Positions 1 to 9,350 of a stretch of DNA of 64,000 bases are shown in pieces. The notes under the pieces were generated by a model that saw only the letters and a list, made by a program, of their open reading frames with translations, ran no database searches and was not told the origin of the DNA. Within the stretch, counting starts at the first letter, position 1. Every line of letters starts with the position of its first letter. This DNA comes from Blastopirellula marina (GTDB lineage: Bacteria > Planctomycetota > Planctomycetia > Pirellulales > Pirellulaceae), in contig NZ_PUIA01000057.1 of the NCBI RefSeq assembly GCF_002967715.1, positions 186,001 through 250,000 of the forward strand, given 5' to 3'. Position numbers and translations under genes: made by a program.

Positions 1-609
1 ATTCCCTATCAGATTTATGTGCAGCCGATCCGGACCAGTGCCACGCCGCTGCAATTACCAACCGACATGTGCATCGATTTAACATGCTCCGGTATCGGCA
101 ACACAGGCAACGAGTTCGCCAATTGGGCCATTAACCTGGGCTTAACTCCAGCAGCCTCTGGCAGCAACAACTTTTCAATCAAGTTTCTGTTCAGTCCGCG
201 CGGCAACGTCGAGCGAGTGAACTACAACAACGTCTGGCTGCAGCCAACCGGCAACATTCACATGCTTGTGGGCAAGTACGAGTATGCCGTGAATGCCCTG
301 GATGTGATGGATACCGACGGGCTGAACGAAATCACGAAGTTCATACCAGGCACGCCGATCGACTACGAAGATTATGTCGATCCCGCCGATCCCGACTGGG
401 AAACCAACCTGGCCGATGCTACGGCCATGTGGGTCTCGGTCAACTTCCAGACGGGCCAGATCACCACCACTCGCAACAAAATGATTCAGAATTCGTTCCT
501 CACCAGCATCTCGGCGTTGACGCAGGCGCAAAAGAATCAGGCCATCCTGGCCGAATCACGCGACTTTGCCCGCAGTGTTCTGGTCGTGAAGGGACAAGGG
601 GATAACTAA
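1..609 (+). CDS. C-terminal part of a secreted/pilin-type protein (5' truncated by window edge)
   Basis: The reading frame is open from the first base of the window to a TAA at 607-609, so the true start lies upstream and at least 202 residues are visible. No catalytic motif or membrane segment is seen; the visible part is soluble, rich in Asn, Thr and Asp, and ends in a basic/acidic tail. The next gene begins three bases after the stop and encodes a prepilin, so this is probably the preceding member of the same operon. I infer a pseudopilin-like or pilus-associated protein from that context alone. The family itself is not recognised. Confidence 0.75.
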   Translation: MPYQIYVQPIRTSATPLQLPTDMCIDLTCSGIGNTGNEFANWAINLGLTPAASGSNNFSIKFLFSPRGNVERVNYNNVWLQPTGNIHMLVGKYEYAVNALDVMDTDGLNEITKFIPGTPIDYEDYVDPADPDWETNLADATAMWVSVNFQTGQITTTRNKMIQNSFLTSISALTQAQKNQAILAESRDFARSVLVVKGQGDN

Positions 610-612
610 CGC

Positions 613-2103
613 ATGTTTTGTTTGCCACATCCCAACGTGATTCGTCACCGTACTCCTCTCGGCGTTACGCTGATCGAGGTGATGATGTCCACCATGGTCG
701 TCAGCCTGGGTATTTTAGGCCTGGTCGCGCTGATTCCGCTGGGGACGCATCTCACCGAACGGGGCGTCCGCGCCGATCGGATCGCCAGCCTGGGGCCGCG
801 TGCTTTCCATGAAGCGCGAGCCCGCGGCGTGTTCAACCCGAACAACTGGGTCACGCAAACGACAACTCCGTCAGGGGAACAGGCCCTTCAGTTCATGACG
901 TTCAGAACAGACTCCCGTCCGAGTATGCTGGTTCGTCAACCGTACTTGATTGACCCCACCTTCTTTGGCGGGACCGCCGTTCATCCTTCACGGCGCAAAT
1001 TTCCTTACCCAGAGACGTTCGCCCGAAAAGACAGTTCCACGACTCCAGATGGTTACTCCGACGTCAACATGACAACGACCTGGAATGGAACGACAAAGAT
1101 CAATGGAGCGGACGCGACAAGCTCGAAGTTGATTCAGATGTGGCGTCTGGGTCTCCAGAGAACGCCTGGTACGGGCTTGTCCCTTCCCCAGGCAAAGTAT
1201 GCCTTTCAATCGAACGACGACCTCGCCTTCGAACGCCCTGAAGATGGCGAACTGGCCCCATTCCAGCGTTTTTACGATCGCAGTGGTAGCAGTGTCCGCC
1301 GCCAGGCAATGGGAGAATACAGTTGGATGGTGATGCTGGTTCCTGAGACCACCGAAACATTTGAATGTCGCGGTCCGTCAAACAACATCCTCAGCATTGC
1401 GTTCGAAAACTGGCTGAACCCACCGATCAATTACAACGCCCTGAATACCGGCGCGGGCTTGGATGCCAACGCTCGTGCCCAACTACAGAGTATTATCGAC
1501 GCCAAGGCCACAGACGAATACACGGCCCACGTCATCATCATGCGAAATCGTCTGGGGCTGATTCCCGACGGAGATTCGACGTCGACGCCAGTCGGCGAGG
1601 TCGATGGCGAAGATACTGCGGACCCCGAGTCCCTGGAATACTCCAACGAGCGCGTCTTGCGTGTCACCCAGTTCTTCAGCACCGGCGGCTATTCAACGGG
1701 CGAGGTCACCATCTTCCAAGAAGGAGGCACGCTCAAGCAAGCCGAGGAACAAACACTGAAGATCAGCAATGGTGATTGGATTTGCCTCGCACGACGTCTG
1801 CCATCTCGTCGCGAACAGCTTGCGACGATGGCACCTTTCCCGCCCAAAAGTAACACGCGTTACCCGCGTGGCGACATTTACCAGTGGTACAAGGTGGTGA
1901 TGGTGGACGACGTGGAAGCCAGCGGCAGTAACTTTACCCGTCGGTTAACCATTAGTGGCCCCGACTGGCCGTTTGTCACGACAGACGCGGATGATATCGG
2001 ATCGTTCTCGACGATTCCTACTCATGCGATCATCGTCGACGGCGTTGTGGGTGTGTACTCGAAGCGAGTCCGATTGGAAACGCAATCTCCCTGGTCTCCG
2101 TGA
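613..2103 (+). CDS. prepilin-type N-terminal cleavage/methylation domain protein
   Basis: This 496-residue protein carries a class III (prepilin) signal near residues 14-45. A short basic leader ends in Pro-Leu-Gly, followed by a hydrophobic helix beginning Val-Thr-Leu-Ile-Glu, so the Glu at +5 of the mature protein is present. Such proteins are cleaved and N-methylated by a prepilin peptidase and assembled into type IV pili or type II secretion pseudopili. The large soluble C-terminal part (about 450 residues) resembles no enzyme I can name. The gene starts 3 bp after the upstream stop, with a purine-rich AAGGGG about 12 bp before the ATG, so it is likely co-transcribed and translationally coupled. 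Confidence 0.88.
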   Translation: MFCLPHPNVIRHRTPLGVTLIEVMMSTMVVSLGILGLVALIPLGTHLTERGVRADRIASLGPRAFHEARARGVFNPNNWVTQTTTPSGEQALQFMTFRTDSRPSMLVRQPYLIDPTFFGGTAVHPSRRKFPYPETFARKDSSTTPDGYSDVNMTTTWNGTTKINGADATSSKLIQMWRLGLQRTPGTGLSLPQAKYAFQSNDDLAFERPEDGELAPFQRFYDRSGSSVRRQAMGEYSWMVMLVPETTETFECRGPSNNILSIAFENWLNPPINYNALNTGAGLDANARAQLQSIIDAKATDEYTAHVIIMRNRLGLIPDGDSTSTPVGEVDGEDTADPESLEYSNERVLRVTQFFSTGGYSTGEVTIFQEGGTLKQAEEQTLKISNGDWICLARRLPSRREQLATMAPFPPKSNTRYPRGDIYQWYKVVMVDDVEASGSNFTRRLTISGPDWPFVTTDADDIGSFSTIPTHAIIVDGVVGVYSKRVRLETQSPWSP

Positions 2104-2244
2104 TCAGGGTCCTCATCACGATTCCCTTTCCCAATTCAAGCGTAACCCAAAACTCGGCGAGCCAGGCCGAGCCTGACATAAAGAGCGAACTCGGAAACTT
2201 TGCGGGGGCTGGTTTCCAGACGAGTGAGCAAGGATAGACGACTT

Positions 2245-5200
2245 ATGAAACGCATCCAGAGCATCATGAAAACCAAGCAACCGCGACGCGGTGCCTTGCT
2301 GCTGGTGGTTCTTAGCATTCTGGTCCTCTTCGCATTGGTCGGATTGACCTTCGTCGTCTCGGCGTTGGCCTTCAACACCGGTGCCCAGGCCAACCTGGAC
2401 CGCGATCTGGGAGCATATGAAGCTCCGAACGAAGCGGATGCCGCGCTGATGCAACTGCTGCGCGGTCCGCGTCCCGGCACGTACAGCATGATGCTCGGCC
2501 ACGACATTCTCCGCGATATGTGGGGCAATCAATCGATCATCATCAGCGACCAAGGCGCTGCCTCGGCCGATATTACGCAGATTGAGCGGCCCCAAGATGC
2601 CAATGGTAACGACATCAACCAATTGTGGGAGATCGAAGTTGCCGAAAACGTGGTGCCATTCAACCTGTTCCGCATCGAGCAGTACTACGCCGGTTCGATC
2701 CTGACGTTTACCTCAGGCGAGTTGAAGGGGCAATCGCATCGCATTCTTCATTACCGCATGAAGTTTGGCACCGATGGGATGGGCAACCCCGAAGAGAAAG
2801 GGGTCGTTTTCGTCATCGATCAAGATCCGGTCGTTGCCCGTGAAAACCTGGTCGACTCGAACGGCGATGGCGGCATCGCTCCGGTCGATGGGGATGACTT
2901 CGTCGTGAACGATCCTCCCTTCAACGGTACCGGTCTGGGCTTTAACCCCAACAACCCCAGCGGTGGTAATAAGCGGACACTGAGCCTGACCCACGGTGCC
3001 GATCCTGTCGCATTGCTCCCCAACATCCCATTCAATTTTCCTGACGGACGTACTGGTAGCATCTCGATCGAGGCAGGCGGGGCCGACGAGCCATACGATG
3101 CCCCGGATTACCAGAACATGTTCCTGGCCCACGTCGATGGTGGTTTCGCCACGAGCACTTCGTCCATTATCCCGTCGTTCCATCGCCCGGAACTGGCCCT
3201 GTACTGGTTCCAGCGATACATCAACGCGAATTCCATGACCGTGGGTGCCTTCGATAACCCGATGGCCTTTATGCAGAACCCCGACCTGGATACGAGTGGC
3301 TGGATGAACGGCCCGTCGGCAACAGATCGGGCTAATGCCTGGGCCATGCGTCGAAAGTTTATGCTTCGCCCATCCAAGACCGACCATCCCAACTTCACCG
3401 GCAGCAATGCGAACTTTGACATTCTGGGCACCGCTACCAACGCCCGCTGGGATATCGACAACGACCTGGACGGCTTTGCCGACAGTATTTGGATCGATAT
3501 CGGGCTGCCGCTGAAGACCGATCGTCAAGGTCGACGCTATCGTCCACTGGTCGCCGTCATGGTCAAAGATCTGGACGGCCTGATCAACGTGAACGCGCAT
3601 GGGTTCTACTCGCAGTTCGCCGAGTTCGAGGGAAGCTCGTTCCCGCCAGCATCCACCGCAACGCCCAACGACGCTACGACCTTGCTGCTAGCCGCTGCGG
3701 GCATGACCAACAAACACAACCAGTTCTCGCCGTCGTGGGACGCGACCGGCACGACCGCCCAGAACATGCAATTGCCGTTGGGTAGCGGTTACGGTCCATC
3801 GGAAGTGAGCCTGCGTAAAATCTTTGGACCACGCGAAGCTTACGATTTGATGGATGCTCGCTACAAAGGTATTGGGGCTTTCACTTCCACCACCGGAACA
3901 CCGGGGCAAGACAAAACCGATGACGTGCGTAGCCACATGGACAACATCGGCCTGGCGAACGTATTCAACACGACAACAAATAACCGCTTCGGCACACCTA
4001 CCGATCGACTTGGCCTGGGACGCATGTACATCGACTACGCAGGCCGACCGCGATACATGCCGCTGGCCGACGGCAGCTCGGCAACCATGCAGACCGCGCC
4101 CACCGGTTTTGGTCAACGTACCGACGACCCGTACGAATTCGACCTGATTCACGGTTACCGCTACGACTCGCCGTTCTCTTACCAGGAACTGGAGCGTGTC
4201 CTGCGGTATGAAGAATACGACTCCAGCTCGGTTGCCGAGTCGGAAGATCGCTTGATGGACCTGGCCAGCGCGGCCCTCGTCGGCTCGCCGCAAAACCGAC
4301 GCTTGATCACCACGGCCAGCTTCCAGGTTCCCGTGGCCAATCGTGTCGATATTCCTTCTAAATATCGAGACGAAGATGCTGTTACGCCAGGTGATCCGCC
4401 TCGTAACATGATGCTCACAGACAAGGCCGCCCAGGCTCGCCGCCCTGCCCCAACCCTGGTCACCTTGCTGCAAGAGCGTCTGCGTAAGGAAAACAACTGG
4501 GATCCGACAACGGTCGCTGGCAAGAAGCTTTTCAAAGAGAAAATCTACCAGCTCCTACCGCCTGAGATCATGCGAGGCGAGCCATTCGATTTGAATCGCC
4601 TGCTGGAAGCACCAGCCGATGGCAACGGCACCGACGACATCTTTGAACTACAGAGCAGCGCCAGCATTACATTCCAATCACTTTATGGCACTTCGAGCGC
4701 ACAAACGCCAAAATCCGATTTCCTGAACTGGGTAGACGGCAGTGCCAACAATGCCAACAAGGCCGTGAGCTGTAACCCACCAGTTTCGATTACTCCAGTC
4801 AATTTCACGAACCCGACCTCGTACAGCGTTTCGCGCCAGATGATGGCACGCTACTTGTACGTGATGGTCCTGTTACTGATGGAAGAAGACTATCAACTGC
4901 CGACAATCGACCCCAGCCTGATGACCGATGCCAGTAAGCGACGAGAACTCACCAAACGCCGTATTGCCCAGTGGGCGATCAACGTGGTTGATTTCCGCGA
5001 TCGGGATGGGGTGATGACCCCGTTTGAATACGACCTGGAACCCTTCAAGGTCGCTTCCGGTGTTACGACCAACGATCCGTGGAATGTCGACGGCAATTTG
5101 AGCACGACGGAAGATTCACTTTATCGCCGGGTGGTGTGGGGTGCCGAAGCCCCTGACCTGGTACTGTCAGAAACCCTGGCGTTCCACGATCGTCGTACGA

Positions 5201-8058
5201 AAGACACAAAGTGGGATACCGACGGCAGATCGCGTTTCTCCACCCCCACCCCTGACGACGATCTAGATCAGTATCGTATTCCGCAGGGATCGCTGTTTAT
5301 CGAACTGTATAACCCCCGCAACCTTCAGTCCAACAACAATTTCTTCCCACCAGAGTTATATGACCTGGGGGCTAACTTCGGGCTTGCTCTTGATCGGAAG
5401 TCGACTGGCCCCAACAAGGATCCGGTTTGGCGAATTATCATCACCAAGTTCGAGCAGGACACCAGCGGCAGTCGCACACGCGAAAACATCGTCAAAGAAA
5501 TTGCCGATCGCCCGGACTACATCAACTTCCAACCCCTTCCTGACATGGGCACAGCCGACCAGGCCGGATTAGCGATGGATGGCACGGGTGTGTCGAAGGA
5601 ACAATACGACATCGAACGTATTATTCTGTTCACGAAACCCGACCCCACCACTACTCCGGACGCCAGGGTGTTCTTTTACCCAGGCAATTCTGCTCGGCGT
5701 ATCGTGCCCGATAGCTACGCCGTGATTGGCCCACGCAAGACGACCTATATCGGTTCCAAGCCACGCCCCACAACCATGGGCATGACCGACTACGTAGCCA
5801 ACAATCCTGGCGCGCAATCGATCATTCTCACGGGTGATTCCGATGGGGTTTATGTTTCCAGCAATATGCTGGCCCCAACGGGCGGCTCTCGCAAGGGAAA
5901 CAATCAAGACTTCGCAGTCGTTGCAACCAAACCCAATACGATTACCATAGATGATCTAGCCCATGATCCCGATGGACCGCCTGGCGCTGGGGGTGCGGCA
6001 CCGTATTCCGTCATCGGCATTGGACTCAGCGTTTCCGAACCGCTGATAGACGATTACTACCCGGGACCAACCTTTCAGAACTCGGCCCCGAACCTCGCGG
6101 TCTACGACCTCTACACGGATGGCACGATGGGAACTTTGATCCAGGATGTCCCGTTCGATACGGACCCAACACCTGATAACCCGCTCGCCATCGACTCGAA
6201 CATTAGCGATACCGGTACTTACCCTGACAAGAGTAGCAAGGGTGCCGCCGAATTCATCAAAGATTACAAAACGGCCATTCTCCAGCGGCTGGCTAATCCG
6301 TTGTCGGACTACAATGAGAAGACCAACCCCTACATCAGTGTCGATCATTTAGGGATCGACCTGACGGTGTTCAACGGCGAAGACAGTCACGCGGCAGCAA
6401 ACGCGATGGACCAGCTAGGAACACCTGGCACAGATCCCGGTGCTGCAGATTGGGATCCCGATGAGAATCACAAGGACCCTCGCGCTACGACTTCGACGGA
6501 TGTTTACTTCGCCAGTCGCGAAAAGGGACGTCGTGTAGACGCCGATCCGAATAACACCCCTGTCGCAGCCGAACTTGAAGGAGGCACGTCCAGTGGAAAC
6601 TACTTCGGTACGCTTAAACGCTTGACGTCTGCCATCACGATCGGAGATATCACCAGTTTGATTCCTTCGTTCAACGAAACCCCGCCGATTCATCAAAGCA
6701 CCGTCGACACAACGCTCGTCACCAGTAACCCAGTGTCCGACGAGCATTTTGGACGTAAAGTAGTCCATAGCTTGGGCTATGTGAATCACAATCTAGGGGT
6801 TCAAATTGGCTCAGGTGTCGATGCCACGTATCTGGCCAGCCCGAACCCGTTTGAATCGACGCATTCGCTCAACCCTTACGATTCGACGCAAGGCACCACC
6901 GCCTTACAGAACAATCCACTGTCGTACCTGCATTGGCCAAACGCACCGTTCATCAGCGAATACGACCTGATGATGGTGCCGACCAGTTCGCCACAACGGT
7001 TGTTGTTCGAGTACTCGCAGGCGAGGAAGGATGCCTCGAATAGTGGTGACGAGGCCTTCTACTTCGAGTCGGGTTCGACCAATGGCGATAACCTCGACGC
7101 CCAGATGGCACCGTACTCGTACCTGTTCAACTTCTTCCACGGCACCAAGACCGATGGATTGACGGCGAGTCCGAGCAACGACAAAAAGACGCTGCAACTG
7201 GCCCGTCTATTCGACTTCGTCCACGTTCCTTCGCGGTTCAACGGAACCAACAAGTGGTTCAACATCTCGAAGTTCAATCCCGATATGAATAGCATGAGCG
7301 GGGACCTTCGTAACGACTCAACGAAGACGGAAGATCCTCGGCTGGGGTACATGTTCCCCTTCAACCGTCGATCGGAATTCCGCGAACCAGGCAAGATCAA
7401 CCTGAACACGATTCCATCGCAAAAGGTCTACGATTCGATCTTCGATCCGGCCTTCTGGCAAGGCACAGACTTTAATTTCGCAACATGGGATGAGTTCAAG
7501 GCCAGCCGCCGTGGTTTCGCTGGCTCGACAAACTCTGCTTTCCCTTCCAACTTCTCGAATCCTTTCCGACCCGCAGCTGCCGCCGAAATGATGCCGGTGC
7601 TGGTTGGCAACGACAAGAGATTGCAAGTTGCCCCAGAGGAAGCAGGTCTGCTGCGATCGGTCGATCGGACCGTCTCGCCGGCTTCGGATCGGAAACCGCT
7701 GTTCGACTTGCGTTTGACCGATGGTAGTCTCACCAACGCTAAGATGCGACACTACCGTACCGACGACAACCCCATGCTTCGTTACCAGGCCTATCAGCGT
7801 CTGGGCAACATTGCCGGTACCCAGTCAAACGTATTTGCTGTCTGGATCACCGTCGGCTACTTCGAGGTGGAACCAGTGGCAATCAGCCCAACGCATCCCG
7901 ATGGCTGGCGTCTGGCGGAAGAACTGGGGAACGATACCGGCGAGATCAATCGTCACCGGGCGTTCTACATCATCGACCGCTCTGTCCCGGTCGGCTACGT
8001 GCCAGGCGAAGACTTGAACGTCGAAGATACGATCATGCTGAAGCGATTTATCGAATAA
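2245..8058 (+). CDS. very large GspK/PilX-like secreted protein with N-terminal pilin-type helix
   Basis: This protein of about 1,937 residues starts with a short basic segment and a long hydrophobic helix (about residues 12-42) preceded by Arg-Arg-Gly, as in GspK/PilX minor pilins. No Glu occupies position +5, which is usual for GspK. Two GspK-type motifs occur far apart: a DLDGLINVNAH stretch near residue 445 and a GKINLNT stretch near residue 1717. GspK proteins are normally 300-350 residues, so this is five to six times larger. I chose ATG 2245 because AAGGA (2230-2234) lies 10 bp upstream; in-frame TTG 2200 and ATG 2266 are alternatives. It follows the prepilin gene by 141 bp and a hairpin with a T tract follows at 8122. 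Role at a pilus/secretion tip is inference. Confidence 0.85.
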   Translation: MKRIQSIMKTKQPRRGALLLVVLSILVLFALVGLTFVVSALAFNTGAQANLDRDLGAYEAPNEADAALMQLLRGPRPGTYSMMLGHDILRDMWGNQSIIISDQGAASADITQIERPQDANGNDINQLWEIEVAENVVPFNLFRIEQYYAGSILTFTSGELKGQSHRILHYRMKFGTDGMGNPEEKGVVFVIDQDPVVARENLVDSNGDGGIAPVDGDDFVVNDPPFNGTGLGFNPNNPSGGNKRTLSLTHGADPVALLPNIPFNFPDGRTGSISIEAGGADEPYDAPDYQNMFLAHVDGGFATSTSSIIPSFHRPELALYWFQRYINANSMTVGAFDNPMAFMQNPDLDTSGWMNGPSATDRANAWAMRRKFMLRPSKTDHPNFTGSNANFDILGTATNARWDIDNDLDGFADSIWIDIGLPLKTDRQGRRYRPLVAVMVKDLDGLINVNAHGFYSQFAEFEGSSFPPASTATPNDATTLLLAAAGMTNKHNQFSPSWDATGTTAQNMQLPLGSGYGPSEVSLRKIFGPREAYDLMDARYKGIGAFTSTTGTPGQDKTDDVRSHMDNIGLANVFNTTTNNRFGTPTDRLGLGRMYIDYAGRPRYMPLADGSSATMQTAPTGFGQRTDDPYEFDLIHGYRYDSPFSYQELERVLRYEEYDSSSVAESEDRLMDLASAALVGSPQNRRLITTASFQVPVANRVDIPSKYRDEDAVTPGDPPRNMMLTDKAAQARRPAPTLVTLLQERLRKENNWDPTTVAGKKLFKEKIYQLLPPEIMRGEPFDLNRLLEAPADGNGTDDIFELQSSASITFQSLYGTSSAQTPKSDFLNWVDGSANNANKAVSCNPPVSITPVNFTNPTSYSVSRQMMARYLYVMVLLLMEEDYQLPTIDPSLMTDASKRRELTKRRIAQWAINVVDFRDRDGVMTPFEYDLEPFKVASGVTTNDPWNVDGNLSTTEDSLYRRVVWGAEAPDLVLSETLAFHDRRTKDTKWDTDGRSRFSTPTPDDDLDQYRIPQGSLFIELYNPRNLQSNNNFFPPELYDLGANFGLALDRKSTGPNKDPVWRIIITKFEQDTSGSRTRENIVKEIADRPDYINFQPLPDMGTADQAGLAMDGTGVSKEQYDIERIILFTKPDPTTTPDARVFFYPGNSARRIVPDSYAVIGPRKTTYIGSKPRPTTMGMTDYVANNPGAQSIILTGDSDGVYVSSNMLAPTGGSRKGNNQDFAVVATKPNTITIDDLAHDPDGPPGAGGAAPYSVIGIGLSVSEPLIDDYYPGPTFQNSAPNLAVYDLYTDGTMGTLIQDVPFDTDPTPDNPLAIDSNISDTGTYPDKSSKGAAEFIKDYKTAILQRLANPLSDYNEKTNPYISVDHLGIDLTVFNGEDSHAAANAMDQLGTPGTDPGAADWDPDENHKDPRATTSTDVYFASREKGRRVDADPNNTPVAAELEGGTSSGNYFGTLKRLTSAITIGDITSLIPSFNETPPIHQSTVDTTLVTSNPVSDEHFGRKVVHSLGYVNHNLGVQIGSGVDATYLASPNPFESTHSLNPYDSTQGTTALQNNPLSYLHWPNAPFISEYDLMMVPTSSPQRLLFEYSQARKDASNSGDEAFYFESGSTNGDNLDAQMAPYSYLFNFFHGTKTDGLTASPSNDKKTLQLARLFDFVHVPSRFNGTNKWFNISKFNPDMNSMSGDLRNDSTKTEDPRLGYMFPFNRRSEFREPGKINLNTIPSQKVYDSIFDPAFWQGTDFNFATWDEFKASRRGFAGSTNSAFPSNFSNPFRPAAAAEMMPVLVGNDKRLQVAPEEAGLLRSVDRTVSPASDRKPLFDLRLTDGSLTNAKMRHYRTDDNPMLRYQAYQRLGNIAGTQSNVFAVWITVGYFEVEPVAISPTHPDGWRLAEELGNDTGEINRHRAFYIIDRSVPVGYVPGEDLNVEDTIMLKRFIE

Positions 8059-8121
8059 GCTTTGGCAACTCAAGGCCCTGCTCCTGACCACCGGAGCAGG
8101 GTTCAATCCGCACACCACGCG

Positions 8122-8155
8122 AAGGCGACCGGTCATGACGACTAGTCGCCTTTTT
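8122..8155 (+). terminator. Rho-independent terminator after the pilin-type operon
   Basis: An 8-bp perfect stem (AAGGCGAC at 8122-8129 pairing with GTCGCCTT at 8145-8152) runs into a T tract. A second 9-bp hairpin without a T tract lies just upstream (8076-8084 with 8093-8101). Together they separate the large secreted-protein gene from ychF. Confidence 0.75.
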
Positions 8156-8258
8156 CATTTCGGTTAAAATCACCGGTTTAGATCCCACGTCAAATAGGCA
8201 CGTTCCCGTCGAAAGTGCCTGAAAACAGCGAATCTTTTGCCAAATCAAGCGAGAGTTC

Positions 8259-9350
8259 ATGGAAGCCGGAATTGTCGGGCTGCCGAATGTCGGTAAATCG
8301 ACCCTATTCAACGCGTTAACAGCCGCAGGCATCGCCAGCGAGAATTACCCCTTCTGCACAATCGAACCCAACGTGGGGATTGTGTCTGTCCCGGATCCGC
8401 GTCTGGATGTAATTCAGAGTTACGTCAAGACTCAGAAGGTAATTCCGGCGATTTTGCGTCTGGTCGACATTGCCGGGATTGTCCGAGGCGCATCCGAGGG
8501 GGAAGGCCTGGGGAACAAGTTCCTGTCGCATATCCGCGAAGTCGATGCCATCATTCATGTGGTTCGCTGCTTTCAAGAACCCAACGTTGTGCACGTGGAC
8601 GGAAGTGTCGATCCGATTCGCGATATCGACACGATCGACACCGAACTGATGCTCGCCGACCTGCAAACGGTCGAATCAGCTCGCGACAAAGCCGCCAAAA
8701 CGGCCCGCTCTGGCGACAAAGACGCCAAGGCTAAGGTCGAGCTCTTAAACCAATGCCAGGCCCTGCTTGCCGAAGGCAAGCCCCTGCGTTCGGCCGAGTG
8801 GCACGATCCCGAGATGCTGAATATCGTGCGGAACTATGGACTGTTAACAGCGAAAAGCGTTCTTTACCTGGCCAATGTCGATGAAGACAACCTGACCGGC
8901 GAAGGTGAGGTTGTCGATCGCGTTCGTGCCCGCGCTGCCGCGGAAGGGGGCGAAGTCGTTCCCGTTTGTGCCAAGATCGAATCGGAACTGAGCGAACTGG
9001 ACGACGACGACCGCAAGGAAATGCTGGAAAGCGTCGGCTTGGAAGAACCCGCTTTGGCGGTTGTGGCCCGTGCTGCGTACAAGCTACTCGGACTGCAAAG
9101 TTACTTCACCGCCGGCGAGAAAGAAGTTCGCGCGTGGACGATTCCTGTCGGAGCAACGGCCCCCCAAGCCGCAGGCGTGATTCACTCCGACTTCGAACGC
9201 GGTTTCATCCGGGCAGAATGCTATTCGCTGAATGACCTGGAAACTTTTAAGAGCGAAAAGGCCATTCGTGAAGCAGGTAAGCTTCGCGTCGAAGGAAAAA
9301 GCTACGTTATGAAAGATGGAGATATCGTCCACTTTCTGTTCAACGTTTAG
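8259..9350 (+). CDS. ychF: redox-regulated ribosome-binding ATPase YchF
   Basis: YchF is an Obg-family P-loop protein that binds ATP rather than GTP and associates with the 70S ribosome. The 363-residue length is normal for the family. The G1 loop (GLPNVGKST, residues 7-15) is at the very N-terminus. The second nucleotide-binding region ([20 protein letters not shown]) is intact, and the specificity motif reads Asn-Val-Asp-Glu near residue 207 instead of the GTPase NKxD. A helical insert and a C-terminal TGS domain ending VHFLFNV complete the protein. The gene stands alone on the plus strand and its last 11 bp overlap the 3' end of the convergent transglutaminase gene. Confidence 0.97.
   Translation: MEAGIVGLPNVGKSTLFNALTAAGIASENYPFCTIEPNVGIVSVPDPRLDVIQSYVKTQKVIPAILRLVDIAGIVRGASEGEGLGNKFLSHIREVDAIIHVVRCFQEPNVVHVDGSVDPIRDIDTIDTELMLADLQTVESARDKAAKTARSGDKDAKAKVELLNQCQALLAEGKPLRSAEWHDPEMLNIVRNYGLLTAKSVLYLANVDEDNLTGEGEVVDRVRARAAAEGGEVVPVCAKIESELSELDDDDRKEMLESVGLEEPALAVVARAAYKLLGLQSYFTAGEKEVRAWTIPVGATAPQAAGVIHSDFERGFIRAECYSLNDLETFKSEKAIREAGKLRVEGKSYVMKDGDIVHFLFNV

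Noticed and set aside
2713-3600. 295-codon minus-strand frame in the giant GspK-like gene
   Set aside because: No start signal or recognisable domain; the opposite frame is continuous for 1,937 residues.
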